64,000 bases of DNA. It comes from Cocos nucifera. Its lineage: Eukaryota; Streptophyta; Magnoliopsida; Arecales; Arecaceae. Below are positions 47,255 through 58,815 of this stretch, piece after piece (positions within the stretch are counted from its first letter, which is position 1; each line of letters starts with the position of its first letter). The notes beneath the pieces are model-generated. The model did not search any database. It had not been told where the DNA came from and saw nothing but the letters and a program-made list of their open reading frames with translations. The position numbers were made by a program, and so were the translations under genes. The stretch spans positions 143,501 to 207,500 of the forward strand of contig QRFJ01004927.1 of NCBI GenBank assembly GCA_006176705.1, in the 5' to 3' direction.

Positions 47255-47997
47255 ACCACTAATATTAACGCAAACATGATGCATGGATATGTCATGTGTC
47301 TGGAGCAATTTTTATTATATATGTGGTGGATGTTTTGCTTTTCAAAGGCATCAATTTTAAGAAGATGATTTTATTGATGTAAAATTAAAGAAAGGAGAAG
47401 TACTTCTGTTTTCAGCTTGAACGTCAAAATTCTAGATGTTAGGGAATATTAATATATTTAGAGAAGATAACAATGTAAAACTTCTTTTAATCTTAATAAA
47501 AATGTAGGTGATATAAGGTGAATGGTTTTTACATTGTAGTTGAAGATCATGATATTATGTTTCTTTTCCTTTTTTTTTGTTTTTATGAAGGTAAGATTAT
47601 GATATTATGTTCCCACACAACACTATTTCCAGCAGCATACTAGGTGTTGAAACGGTTACGTTTGTACTTATCCATTTAAAACAACTTTAACATGATAAAT
47701 AGCTAGCAGTAGATTTATTCCTAACCAGCAAGCAGAGAAAAGTTTGAATAGGAAAATTTCAAACATAATTTGCACGTCTCTTAGTAGGGTGAGGAAGAGC
47801 TAGTTATGGGCTTAATTTGTGTAGTTAAGCTAGTGCATTATGTGATTAAGAACCTCTCATACGTGTTATGTGAATACGTGCAATAAAAAAAAAAAAAAAA
47901 AAAGGGTAAACTATAAAAAAGATTTCAAACTGTTATGTGAATAAAAAAAAAATCTGTTAAAATTCAAAGAAAAAAAATATCTTCAAAGGAATATCTA
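47255..47997. other. Unique spacer
   Basis: No gene. A poly-A stretch of 19-20 bases is at about 47884-47903. Confidence 0.35.
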
Positions 47998-48007
47998 AAG
48001 AAAATAT

Positions 48008-48725
48008 GGTAAACTAGTGAAAAATCCCTGGTTCTAATTTCAAATTAAAAGTAGCTTCCCAATTGAGTTTCAAGTAAAAATAGTTCTCCATTCCAAATTT
48101 AAATTAAAAGCAGCTCCCCATTTGGCATAAAATGATCGAATTGCTCCCGCAGTTATAAAGCAGTACTAAAACAATACTGCTTTGTTGTAAACCAATATTA
48201 TCTTATTATAATATAATACTATCTTGTTATAAAATAGTACTATCTTATTGTAATGTAATAAAGCCTTATTATAAAGGAATATAGCCTTATTATAATGTAA
48301 TATTATCTTATTATATAATAGTACTATCTTATTATAATATAATATTATTTTATTATAAAGAAATATTATTTTATTGTAATATAATACTGTCTTATTAAAA
48401 AATAATACTATCTTATTGTAAAATAGTACGATCTTATTTTTATATAATATTATCTTATTATAAAGAAATGCTATCTTATTGTAATATAATACTACTTTAT
48501 TGTAATGTAATACTGCCTTATTGTAATATAATATTATTTTATTGAAAAGTAATATTGCCTTATTTAAGTATTGCTTTATAACTACAAGGATAATTCAGTT
48601 ATTTCATATCATTTAGAGAGCTGTTTTAATTTATGTTTGGAATGGAAAGCTATTTTTACTTGAAACTTAAATGGAGAGCTGCTTTTAAGTTAAAACTTAA
48701 TAGGAGAGTTTTCACTAGTTTATCT
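48008..48725. mobile_element. Foldback element enclosing a minisatellite
   Basis: 718 bp. Arms of about 160 bp (48008-48170 and 48560-48725) are reverse complements: GTAAACTAGTGAAAA / TTTTCACTAGTTTAT, and AAAGCAGCTCCCCATTTGG / the complement of ...AGAGCTGTTTTAATTT. The core is a minisatellite. The element is flanked by the perfect 10-bp direct repeat AAGAAAATAT (47998-48007 and 48726-48735), a length that fits MULE-type insertion. Not coding. Confidence 0.75.
48180..48560. repeat. ~20-bp minisatellite
   Basis: About 18 degenerate units such as TACTATCTTATTGTAATATA, with variants in TAAAGAAATA. It is the complete core of the foldback element. Confidence 0.8.
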
Positions 48726-48735
48726 AAGAAAATAT

Positions 48736-50074
48736 CACCAAATGAATATCTAGACAATTTAATACATGCATACATGCATGCATTCGTACGTATCTTTTCC
48801 TTTCCTTGTTTACTTCTTAAAGCATGTTTTAACTTATGTTGGTTCATATCTAGAAGAAACACATGCAGGATATTATGAATACACATTTTTTTATTTTTTA
48901 AAGAAGAGTTGAGCAATCATTGGAGAACATTGATCTAATGATATTGCATCATAGAGATCTATTTGCTTATCAATTATAGGGTCTATGCAAGCATGGATGG
49001 CTTAAACTTGTTTTCTGGTAGCAAGGAGGAAAACATAGCAACAACCTTTCACCAATGATGCTTATGAGGCAACAATAATAATCAAGTACAATACATAGTG
49101 TGATAGTTGGATTTTTCAGAGGAGCTAGAGTAGGCTGGTGCTGAACTGGACTCCGATCACCTACAAAGAAAGTCTACATGCATTGGAGAAGAAGATAGGG
49201 GGTTTTCTAGTAAAGAACCCTTCGATACTTAAGTGAGTGATAGTTGGAGAGAAAGACCAGTAGAACATAGTGAGAACAATGAGAGAGTCCTCTCCTTTTC
49301 TTTTCTTTCTATTTTATAGGAGATCAAAATGAAGAAGTAAAAGCAACCGAAAGTATCTTCTTGGCGCAGGATCAAACTTAGGCCCTTTGACATAAAAATG
49401 TAGATAGTAGAGACTCCATTGAGAGCTCTGAGTTATGTAAATGCATAGGACAAGAGAAAGACTAAATGTAGGAAAGGATATATAGCCTGTCTCTTGGATC
49501 TATTGTTGCAGACATAAAAACGGCAGAGACCGAATAGGAAGAATTTGAGTAATAAATAGCTTCAAGGTGATTAGCAACATGTGAAGGACCATGCATCAAC
49601 TGGGATTGAAGGACCAAGGTATTCATAATAAGCCTCTCATCCGCAATCCTGTTTTTATTCTTTCTTTCTCTCTTCCTCTCGTTCTTTTTATTCGTTCCAC
49701 CTTCCTCCATCCCATTCTTTTTCTTTTTTTTCTCGTTTAATTTTCTCCTCCATAATTTTCTTATATTGACACATTTTTCAATATGATATGCAGCTTATTG
49801 TTCAGAGAAGTTGAGGCGGATTGGAATAGCAAAGGGTGCAGCCGCTGACGGATTAGGTATATCGAGAGCTGATCCTGTTTTGAACAAAGAGAAGCATTTG
49901 TTCTCATTTTTATTTTTATTCTTTCCTCCTCCCATCATCCCTTCTTTTTTTTTACCTTTTCTCCCTTAATGTTTTCCTTCATAACTTTTTTTGCGAGAGC
50001 AGCTTTGGCGATGGCTTATTTTGGAACAAGCTCCTGTAACTTACGGTAGGTTGCAGAAGTCATTGCGAAAGACC
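48736..50074. other. Repeat debris, possible LTR scrap
   Basis: No gene. 49110-49340 reads like a fragment of another retrotransposon LTR (CTGGACTCCGATCACCTACA, then GGTTTTCTAG, then AACCCTTCGATACTTAAGTG and TGAGAACAATGAGAGAG), which I cannot confirm. Two pyrimidine-rich stretches (about 49655-49760 and 49905-49995) are diverged direct copies. Confidence 0.35.
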
Positions 50075-50319
50075 GAAAAAGAAGGATTTTTTTTTAATTA
50101 ATTATTTTTTTATTTTTTATTTTCAAAAATATCATTTTCATCAACTTATTTTCAAAATTATTATTTATGTTGAAATTGCCATTTGAAGTAATGATTTTAT
50201 TATTTGATGAAAAGTTGACGTGGCATTAAAAATGAATCCGCCTGTTGGAGTCGCGATTTCAAACTCACCTCTTGAAATGACAATTTTATTGTATAATTTA
50301 TTTTTTTGGTACTAATGGA

Positions 50320-50720
50320 GAATGGACCAGGTGGAGAGAGGAGGACGTGAGCCTAGCGGGCGGTGTGGGATGGGATGGAGGACGGAGGGACAGGGATGCG
50401 AGCGCGAGGGGTGGCGGGGCGTAGAGGAGAGAATTTTTTTTTTTTTGTATACGAATGGAAAGAGGGGCATGATTATCGGTGATGATCGACGGCAGAGATC
50501 CGACCAAGATGTGGAGACGGCGGTAGCGATGGGATGGCATGGAGGTGGAGGGAAAGAAGGTGCCGACGAAGGGGGAGGGGGCGCGGTTGGCGATAGTGAT
50601 CAACGACGAGAATCCGATCGGGGTGTGGTGGTGGCGACAAGGTGGCGTGGGGGTGGAGGGAAGGGAGGCACGAACGAAGAGAAAGGGGGGCGATGGTGAC
50701 GATGGCCGAAGGAAAAAAAG
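50320..50720. other. G-rich part of the left arm
   Basis: Tandem-like internal duplication of a GAT-AACGACGAGAATCCGAT / GATCGACGGCAGAGATCCGA block followed by a GTGGTGGCGAC / GGAGACGGCGGTAGCGA block. This is the complement of the C-rich type at 32520 and 51570. Confidence 0.55.
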
Positions 50721-51569
50721 AAAGTTTTTTTAATATTTATTTATTTATATAATAATACTTAAAAATTAAAAAAATATAAAAATAAAAAATAAATAAAGTA
50801 AATAAAATAATATAAAATATTTAATTATATTTTAAAATAATAATAAAATAATTAATTAAAATTTTAAAATAATGATAAAATATTATTTTTAAAAAAATAA
50901 ATTTGAAAATATGCAGATGGCATCGAGGAGTGACGACTGTGGGCGATGTCGGTGGGAGGGTTTGGATGTTCAGTGCAAAGTCACAAGTGGAGTCGCGAGT
51001 AGTGCCGGAGGGAGGTATTGGTATTCGCAAATTTTTTTTAAAAAAATAAAAATAATAATTTATTTTTAAAATATAATTTAAAAAAATGCTTAAAATTTAG
51101 AGAACTCAACTAGCTCTCGAGCACACTCCTTGACAGAGTTGGAAGATGCTTATTTTTTAAATTATTTTTTAAAATTAATATTTTTAAAAAATTAATTTTT
51201 ATTATTATTTTAAAAAATATTAATTTTAAAAAATAATTTAAGCATTAATTTTTTTTTCATTTCATTCTTTTCCTTTTATGGATCTGCATCGAACACTCAT
51301 ACCCCCCTCCGGCATGACTCGTGGCTCCTCGGCGCAATCGCTGCTCATCAATGCCCACCCACATATTTATCAAAATTATATTTTTAAAATAATATTTTAT
51401 TTTTATTTTAAATATCTAATTAGATATTTTTAAATAATTTATTATTATTATTTTATTTATTTTTATTTTTATTTTTTATTATTAAAAAAACTTTTATTTC
51501 TTCTTATTTTATTATTTTATTTTATTTTATTTTTTATTTTTTCTTAATTTTAAGCATTAAAAAAAATAC

Positions 51570-52010
51570 ACACACACCTTCCTCCCTTCCTCCTGGCCCC
51601 TGCACCCCCTCCCCCTCCATCCACGCCTCCCTCCCCTCCGCCCTCGCGCCACGACCACCCCCACACCTTGGTCGAGTCCCTGTCGTCGGTTGCCACCGAC
51701 AACCGCACCCTCTGCCCCTTCGTACGCAAAAAAAAACTCTCTCTCCTCTGCGATCGCATCCCCATCCTCCATCCAATCTCCTCCCGATTGTATCTCCCTC
51801 CTCTCCTCCGTCGTCCCACTCCCTTCGTCCGATGCCCCCCTCCGCTCGTATCCCCTTTCTTTCCTCTGACCCCTCCGACTCACATCTCCCTTCCTCCGTC
51901 CTTCGTTCAATCCCCTCCGACTCGCATCTCTTTCCTTCCGTCCTCCATCCAATCCCTCCCCCTCCCCAACTCACTTCCCCCCCCATCCGGTCTGTCCTCT
52001 ATCGGAAATG
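51570..52010. other. C-rich part of the right arm
   Basis: Contains CCCCTGCACCCCCTCCCC and CACCCCCACACCTTGGTCG, close to 32550-32700 in the outer CACTA. A CTCCGACTCGCATCTC-type unit repeats three to four times between 51865 and 51965. Confidence 0.55.
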
Positions 52011-52300
52011 AAAAAAAATAAAATTGCTGATTGGAGAGGAGAGTCTACCTGAAATTGCCAATCCAACTGGCGCTTTCAGTTGAACTCGTCCGTTGGACTG
52101 GTGAGTTTGAAGTCGCCGATACAACTGACAATTTTTTTTTGATCCATATCATCATACTTTGCTGGCAAGTTGGATGGCAATAAAATTGCCATTTCAAGTG
52201 GTGATTTCAGGCATGAATGGTAGTTTTGAAAATAAGTTTCAGATGAAAATAGTTTTGGAATTAAGTATTTAAAAAATAAAAAAAAATCCAAAAAAGAACC

Positions 52301-52831
52301 TCCTTCTTAGATCCATGGGGATTATTGTTACCACCAAGTCGGCAGATGTATTGCAGCTTTTTTCCCAAAATATGCCTAACCATAGAGCTCTCAAAACCAA
52401 AAGGCCATAATTAAATATTTGGTAGCATCTCCTAAGGGTACTCTCCTACACATCATTTCTCACAGCGGCAAGCCCTTCCTATATCAGTAAAATATCAAGA
52501 ACCTTTTCATTCTATTAAACTTAATAATTGGAAGTTGGCTGATTATGCCATCACAGATAAACCTGGATGCACTCTCAAAAGGCACCTACACATAAAAAGA
52601 ATTTGAAGTCTTCAAAGATGACCGGCTCATCCCATGAATTACGGTGTTCTCTAAATATATTTTATTGTCTCCTTTAGTCTGTTGACGGCCGAGCGTAACA
52701 AGTGATGGCAAGCTGTCAGCATAGTATTATTCAATATTTTCTTTAAAAATAATTAACTATAATAAGGTTAACAACAACAGTAGCGGCAGCAAAAATAAAG
52801 AATCATATTATTTTTTATTAAAAAAATTTAT

Positions 52832-52835
<4 letters not shown>
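52301..52835. other. Unique spacer
   Basis: No gene or repeat recognised. Confidence 0.35.

Positions 52836-52921
<86 letters not shown>
52836..52921. repeat. (TA)n microsatellite
   Basis: About 43 uninterrupted TA units ending directly at the TGAGAATCTG start of the TRIM-like element. Confidence 0.95.
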
Positions 52922-52925
<4 letters not shown>

Positions 52926-53355
52926 ATCTGTACGGATATATGTTTAGTCCTATATCGATTATTCGTTGAAAAAAATTTGAATACTCATATAGGATCAGGA
53001 AACCCAAATAATACTTTCTGGCTAGTATTTTTTGGCAAGATTCTGAATTATTGTAAATGATATCAAAGCCGATCCAGTTCATAGTCCATGTGAAATAGAG
53101 GATACTGTAATACAGGTTTATTAGGCTGACTACGGATTGATGTGGTGTTTGTGAATGGAAGAATAGATTTCAACCTTTAGCCTGGCGACGATGCCAAGGC
53201 TTCAAGGAGAGAGTATATAAAAATTCATATGGACATGTATTTAGTTCCACATTGGTTATTTACTCAAAAAATTTTGGATACTTATATAGGACCAAAGAAT
53301 CCAAATAATATCTTACAACTAATCTTTTTAGGTGATGTTCTAAATTATTTCAAAT
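52921..53355 (+). mobile_element. TRIM-like miniature LTR retrotransposon
   Basis: Two direct repeats of about 135-140 bp, 52921-53056 and about 53218-53355, align along their length: TATGTTTAGTCCTATATCGA against CATGTATTTAGTTCCACATT, then CATATAGGATCAGG against TATATAGGACCAAAG, then CCAAATAATA in both. TGATATCAAAGCCG right after the first (53058) resembles the initiator-tRNA primer site TGGTATCAGAGC. A purine stretch AAGGCTTCAAGGAGAGAG precedes the second. The ~160-bp interior has no coding capacity. Confidence 0.55.
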
Positions 53356-54179
53356 GATGCCTAAGGCCATGTAAATCAGACTAGTTCCCTTCTGGACCTA
53401 ACTAATGAGGCTGATCACTAATATATGTCGATGGATCAGATATTTTGTATTCAAGGACTAGTTTCTTCTAGACCTTGTTATGGGGCTGATAGTCGCCATA
53501 GTCATCGAAGACTGAGAGAGAATTTTAAATCTTATTATTATATATGGCATATTTTAAAAATTAAAATTATATTAGTTTATATATCTATTATTACTATATT
53601 TAAAAAATAATTTTTAATTATACTTGATCTATTAAAATATTGGTAACTTATTGAGCCCGTAAAGCTCACTTCCTCTTTTCTATTTTTTTTCATATCCAGA
53701 AGATTATATGAGATTTGAAACCATGCAGTGAGGGGTATAGGATCTTAGAGGATATTTACTTAATATATTTTTGAATAAAGACTGATTTTGATTATGATGA
53801 GACTTTGGTGAGCTATATTTGAGTCAATAACATTAGATGTTTACTTTTACCATCACTTGAGTTGGATTTAATATGATTGTATATTGATGAAAAGGCAAGT
53901 CTTCATATTCTTTAGGATCTTGCTCTAAGAAGTGTGCAGTCATTATATTCATTATCCAAGTGCTAGATTCGAGGTGTGGCAAAGTGGTATCAAAGTTAAT
54001 ATGTTAAGTATTGTTTGAAATAGTATATGCTTTGGTACAGATATGTACTTGAGTATTATAGTCGACCCAGAGGTTGATTGCTTGTGGGTATTTAATAATA
54101 CGATCATATGTTCAGCTTGATAGAAATGCTAGTAGTACATGAGAGTTTGGGCTAAGCACCTTCAATTTTGGAAGATCTA
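53340..54179. repeat. Dispersed repeat, copy 1 of 2
   Basis: 53400-53890 matches 63500-63990 in the same orientation: TTCAAGGACTAGTTTCTTCT / TTCAAGGGCTAGTCTTTCT, GAAGACTGAGAGA, AAATCTTATTATTA, TAAAGCTCACTTCCT and ATTAGATGTTTA all recur in order. The element is unidentified; an LTR is possible. 53890-54179 continues as unique sequence with a second GTGGTATCAAAGTTAATATG primer-site-like motif at 53991. Confidence 0.6.
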
Positions 54180-55529
54180 TGTTGGTGCAGAATTTGGTCG
54201 ACGCTGGATTGAGCTGGAGCTGAGAAAGAGGTTACCGTCGGTGACCTACAAAATAAAATTTCATTCGGAGTCGATGGTGGTGGCTCCGGCAGGACCCTCC
54301 AACGATCAAGTCAGCTCTTTTGGTTAACAGAAATGGAGTGCTCAGGAAAGAGTTCAGCAGAATTTTAGAAAGGAGAAGAGAACTTAGAAAAAACGTATTT
54401 GGAGAGTCTCTTTTATAGATGGAGCCCAGAGCAGACTGATAGTGACAACTGTAGCTGTCCGATAGCTGGCCGCTCGGGGCCGCATGAGATTTATTATGGA
54501 GAGGGGCACCATCTACAGCAAACTGATAGTGACAATCGTAGCCATCCGGTACTGAGCCACTCGGGGCCACGTGGAGGGGTGAAGAGGTTTGACATCTGTT
54601 AATTCTAGGGAGTTCGGACTCCTAAAGAGAATACGGTTAGAGGGGATCATCCGAAAGAAATGCTACTTAAAATCTGAAAGTAATCCGCTGAAGAAATTTG
54701 GATGGAGTTCGACTGATGGAGAAGTCCAAAAGGAGTCCGACTAATGGAGAAGCTCGATTGATGGAGAAGTCCAGAAGGAGTCCGACTAGTGGAGAAGTTC
54801 GACTGAAGGAGAAGTCCAGAAGGAGTTTGACTCTTGGAGAAATTTGGCTGAAGAAAAAGTCCGGAAGGAGTTTGGCTCCTGATAGAATTTGATTGAAGGA
54901 GAAGTCCGAAGAAAGTTTGGCTCCTGAAGGAATCTGACTGAAGGAGAAGTCTGAAAGGAGTTCGGCTTCTGAAGAAATCCGACTAAAGAAGAGGTCTGAA
55001 AGGAGTTAGGCTCCTGAAAGAATCTGACTGAGGGAGAGGTCTGGAAGGAGTTGGACTTCTGGAGGAATTCGACTGAGGAAGAAGTCCAGAAGGAGTTAGG
55101 CTCCTAAGGAATCCGACTGAAGGAGAGGTCCGAAAGAAGTTCGATTTCTAAAGAAATTCAACTAAAGAAGAAGTCCAATAAAAGTTCAGCTCTTGGAGGA
55201 ATTCGATTGAAGAAGAAGTTCGGAAGGAGTCCGACTGACGAAGAAGTTCGATCGAAAGAGAAGTATGGGAGGAGTTCGACCGCTGTAGGAGTTCGAAAGG
55301 GGTTCGGCCGCTGGAGGAGTTCGAAAGAGGTTCGATCGATGGAGGAGTTTGACTGCTTGAAGGAGTTTGGCTGGGGTTCGACCGCTGGAGGAAGTCCGAG
55401 AGGGTTCGATCACTGGAGGAGTTCGACTACTGGAGGAAGAATTTTCAATCAAAGCTCTTCCATGATTATCAGTCGCATTAGACTAAGCATCAGACTGAAC
55501 TTCAATGGGAGCATGATTTATCCCCAATA
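54180..55529 (-). repeat. 3' LTR of Tat copy C
   Basis: + strand TGTTGGTGCAG... to ...TTATCCCCAATA. The 45-bp array occupies about 54690-55420. Confidence 0.85.
54407..54417 (-). promoter_or_regulatory. TATA box in the 3' LTR of copy C
   Basis: TATAAAAGAGA on the minus strand, one of the five aligned LTR TATA boxes in the window. Confidence 0.5.
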
Positions 55530-55629
55530 ATAGTTCTCCCACTTTCAAATTCGAAATTTAAAAAAAGGAAGTACAAAAAGATGACTAGCAAAGTTCTTTT
55601 CCAGGCTCTACATCCGTTGAGGTTGAAGC

Positions 55630-57940
55630 TCGGGAGAGATCTTACCTTCTGCCGAGGTTGAAGGAGATCTTATCTCCTATTGAGGTTGATGTTGAAGCTC
55701 GGGAGAGATCTTATCTCTAGTCGAGGTTGAAGGAGATCTTATCTCCTATTGAGATTGGCGTTGAAGCTCGGAGAAGATCTTATCTCCAACCGAGGTTGAA
55801 GGAGATCTTATCTCCTATTGAGGTTGGCGTTGAAGCTTGGAAGAGATCTTATCTCCAATCGAGGTTGAAGAAGATCTTATCTTCTATTGACATTGACATC
55901 GAAGCTCGAAATAGATCTTATCTCCAATCGAGGTTGAAGGAGATCTTATCTCCTATTGACGTTGGTGTCGAAGCTCGGAGAAGATCTTATCTTCAATCGA
56001 GATTGAAGGAGATCTTATCTCCTATTGATGTTGACGTCGAAGCTCAGAGGAGATCTTATCTTCAGTCGAGATTGAAGAAGATTTTATCTTCTGTTGAGAT
56101 TAGCGTTGAAGTTTGGAGGAAATCTTATCTCCTATTGAGGTTGATGTTGAAGTTCGGAGGAGATCTTATCTCCAACCGAGGTTGAAGAAGATCCTATCTT
56201 CTGTTGAGTTGGCGTTTGAAGCTTGGAGGAGATCTTATCTCCTAGTCAAGATTGAAGGAGATCTTATCTCCTATTGAGGTTAGCGTTGAAGCTCGAAGGA
56301 AGATCTTATCTCCAGTCGAGGTTGAAGGAGATCTTATCTTCTGTTGAGATTGGCGTTGAAGCTCGAGAGAGATCTTATCTCCAATCGAAGATGAAGGAGA
56401 TCTTATCTCCTATTGAGCTTGGCATTGAAGCTTGAGGAAGATCTTATCTCCAGCCAAGATTGAAGGAGATCTTATCTCTTGTTGAGATTTGCATCGAAGC
56501 TCGGGAGGAGATCTTATCTCCAGTCGAGGTTGAAGGAAGATCTTATCTCAAGCTGGGGTTGAAGGAGATCTTATCTCCTATTGAGGTTGTTGTTGAAGCT
56601 CGGAGGAGATCTTATCTCTAGTCAAGGTTGAAGGAGATCTTATCTCCTGTTAACATTGATGTCAAAGCTTGGAGGACATCTTACCTCCAGTCGAGGTTAA
56701 AAGAGATCTTATCTCCTGTTGATGTTGGCATCGAAGTTCGGAAGAGATCTTATCTCCAATCGAGGTTGAAGGAGATCTTATCTTCTATTGATGTTGGTGT
56801 TGAAGCTCAGGAGAGATCTTATCTTTAGTTGAGGTTGAAGGAGATCTTATTCTCCTGTTGAGGTTGGCATTGAAGCTCAGGGGAGATTTTATCTCTAGTC
56901 GAGGTTGAAGGAGATCTTATCTTCTATTGACGTTGGCATTGAAGCTCGAAGGAAGGAGATCTTATCTCAGTCGAGATTGAAGATCTTTATCTCCTATTGA
57001 CGTTGACCGAAGCTCAGGGGAGATCTTATCTTCAGTCGAAGTTGAAGGAGATCTTATCCCCTGTTGAGGTTGGCATTGAAGCTTGGGGGAGATCTTATCT
57101 TTCTGTCGGGTTTGAAAAAGATCTTATCTCCTATTGAGTTGAAGAAGTAGATTGAAGAAGATCTTATCTCCTATTGAGGTTGTAAGTTTGAAGCTTAAGA
57201 TCTCCTGTTGAGGTGTGTTGAAGTTCGAAGGAGATCTTATCTCCAACCGAGGTTGAAGAAGATCTTACGGAGAAGGAGATCTTATCTCCAGTCGAGGTTG
57301 AAGGAGATCTTATCTCCTATTGAGATTGGCATTGAAGCTAAAATCCAACCGAGGTTGAAGGAGATCTTTCTTTGACATTGACATTAAAGCTCGAGGAATT
57401 TCTAGCTGAGGTTAAAGAAGATCTTATCTCCTATTGACGTTGGCGTCGAAGCTCGGGGGAGATCTTATCTTCAGTCAAGGTTGAAGGAGATCTTATCTCT
57501 CTATTGAGGTTGTCATTGAAGCTTGGAGGATATCTTATCTCTAGCCAAAGTTGAAGGAGATCTTATCTCCTGTTCAGGTTGTTGTTGAAGCTTGGAGGAG
57601 ATCTTATCTCCAGTCAAGATTGAAGAAGATCTTATCTCCTATTGACGTTAGCGTCAAAGCTCAGAGGAGATCTTATCTCCAACTGAGGTTGAAGGAGATC
57701 TTATCTTCTGTTGACGTTGGCGTCGAAGCTCGAGGGAGATTTTATCTTCATCTGAGATTGAAGGAGATCTTATCTCCTATTAAGGTTGGCATTGAAGCTT
57801 GGGAGATATCTTATCTCTAGTCGAGGTTGAAGAAGATCTTATCTCTTGTTGAGGTTGGCTTTGAAGCTTGAAGAAAATCTTATCTCCAGCCAAGGTTGAA
57901 GAAGATCTTATCACCTGTTGAGGTTGAAACTCAAGAAAGA
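55630..57940 (-). repeat. Expanded 69-bp array (module B)
   Basis: About 30 units with the + strand phrases GAAGCTCGG, GAGATCTTATCTCC, AGTCGAGGTTGAAGGAG, ATCTTATCTCCTATTGA and GGTTGGCGTT. Each unit holds two GGAGAT-CTT-ATCTCC inverted repeats about 35 bp apart. The unit is 23 codons, so the frame at 55727-56185 stays open through repeated L-K-E-I-L-S-P text; I do not call it a gene. Units near 56930-57400 are disrupted by small deletions. Confidence 0.9.
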
Positions 57941-58119
57941 GTTTCAATCCTGGATTCTCGTGCTTGTTGCTCATTGTGGATGCTGGGCCTGTTATGGACA
58001 TCGAACTAGGACCTCTCTTGCAAATCAGGATAAGGTTTCTGCCTTTCGCATTTGATGTAGTTAGGTTATCGTGGAAAAATACGTGTTAGAATTCTCCACC
58101 GAGTTTCTTCCTTCTCCAC

Positions 58120-58545
58120 ATCTTTGACCTACGAGGTTCTGACTTTTGCTCATGTTAAGATGAGGTTCTTTTCTCATTCCTAACAGACGACAGGAGCACA
58201 TTAGGGCCATTGTCGAAGCCTCTCTTCTCACCTCGTCTAAAATGAATGAGGCCTTCGACTTTGCTCACGTTAGGATGAGGTTCTCCTCCTATTCCTAATC
58301 GGACTGTAGGGGCATATTAGGGTCATTGTTAGGGCCTCTCTTCTCACGTCGTCTAAAATGAGCGAGGCCTCTGACTTTGCTCACGTCAGGATGAGGTCCT
58401 CCTCCTAATCCAATGGGTTGTAGGGGCACATTAGGGCTGTTGTCGGGATCTCTTCTCTCATCTTATCTTAAATAATCAGAGGTCTTTGACTTGCCCATGC
58501 TAGGATGAGGTTTTCCTCCTATTCTTAATATGGGCACTTTTGATT
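58120..58545 (-). repeat. ~112-bp array (module A) of copy C
   Basis: Three to four diverged units with CCTTCGACTTTGCTCACG and CTCCTCCTATTCCTAA phrases. Confidence 0.8.
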
Positions 58546-58639
58546 GCTTTCTTCTTATCGTCACATAGTTTTTGCACCAAGAAATAATAATGTTGAAATG
58601 GAAGAGTTTTACTGAAGAAAAATTACTGGCAGTATATTT

Positions 58640-58815
58640 TTAGACTCTCTAAGTTTCAAGAACATGAGAGCATTATTCCTTTGAGCTCCTTCAGACAATA
58701 AGTTCTAGACTGGACGATCTTCTCTATTTCATACGGATCTTCCCAATTTGGGGTAAGCTTTTCCTGACTCTGAGGTCGAGAGATAGCGGCTCGCCAAAGC
58801 ACTAAGTCCTCTAGA
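58640..58815 (-). pseudogene. Integrase tail remnant of copy C
   Basis: Matches copy B at about 18010-18175 phrase for phrase (AGCATTATTCCT, CTCCTTCAGAC, CTTCCCAATTTGGG, GAGAGATAGCG). At about 58812 it jumps directly to sequence equivalent to copy B position 21868, so the core of integrase, RNase H, RT and protease, about 3.7 kb by copy B numbering, is missing. Confidence 0.8.

Larger units (their letters stand above)
50075..52300. mobile_element. Long-inverted-repeat transposon without transposase
   Basis: Arms of roughly 650-750 bp, 50075-50760 and 51520-52300, are imperfect reverse complements. Pairs: AAAATTGCCATTTGAAGTAA / the complement of CATTTCAAGTGGTGATTT; the G-rich 50320-50720 / the C-rich 51570-52000; and TTATTTTCAAAAT / its complement. 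The central ~750 bp is AT-rich and non-coding. Superfamily is unknown; long arms suggest a MULE-like or foldback element. No target duplication resolved. Confidence 0.6.

Noticed and set aside
52828..53082. 84-codon minus frame ending in Tyr-Ile repeats
   Set aside because: Translation of the (TA)n microsatellite and TRIM LTR.
55727..56185. 152-codon repetitive frame as a possible repeat protein
   Set aside because: Follows the 69-bp unit exactly, lies antisense to the element and has no start context or domain; kept only as a note on periodicity.
55630..57940. Possible CRISPR-like array
   Set aside because: Units are contiguous tandem repeats with no unique spacers, in a plant retrotransposon.
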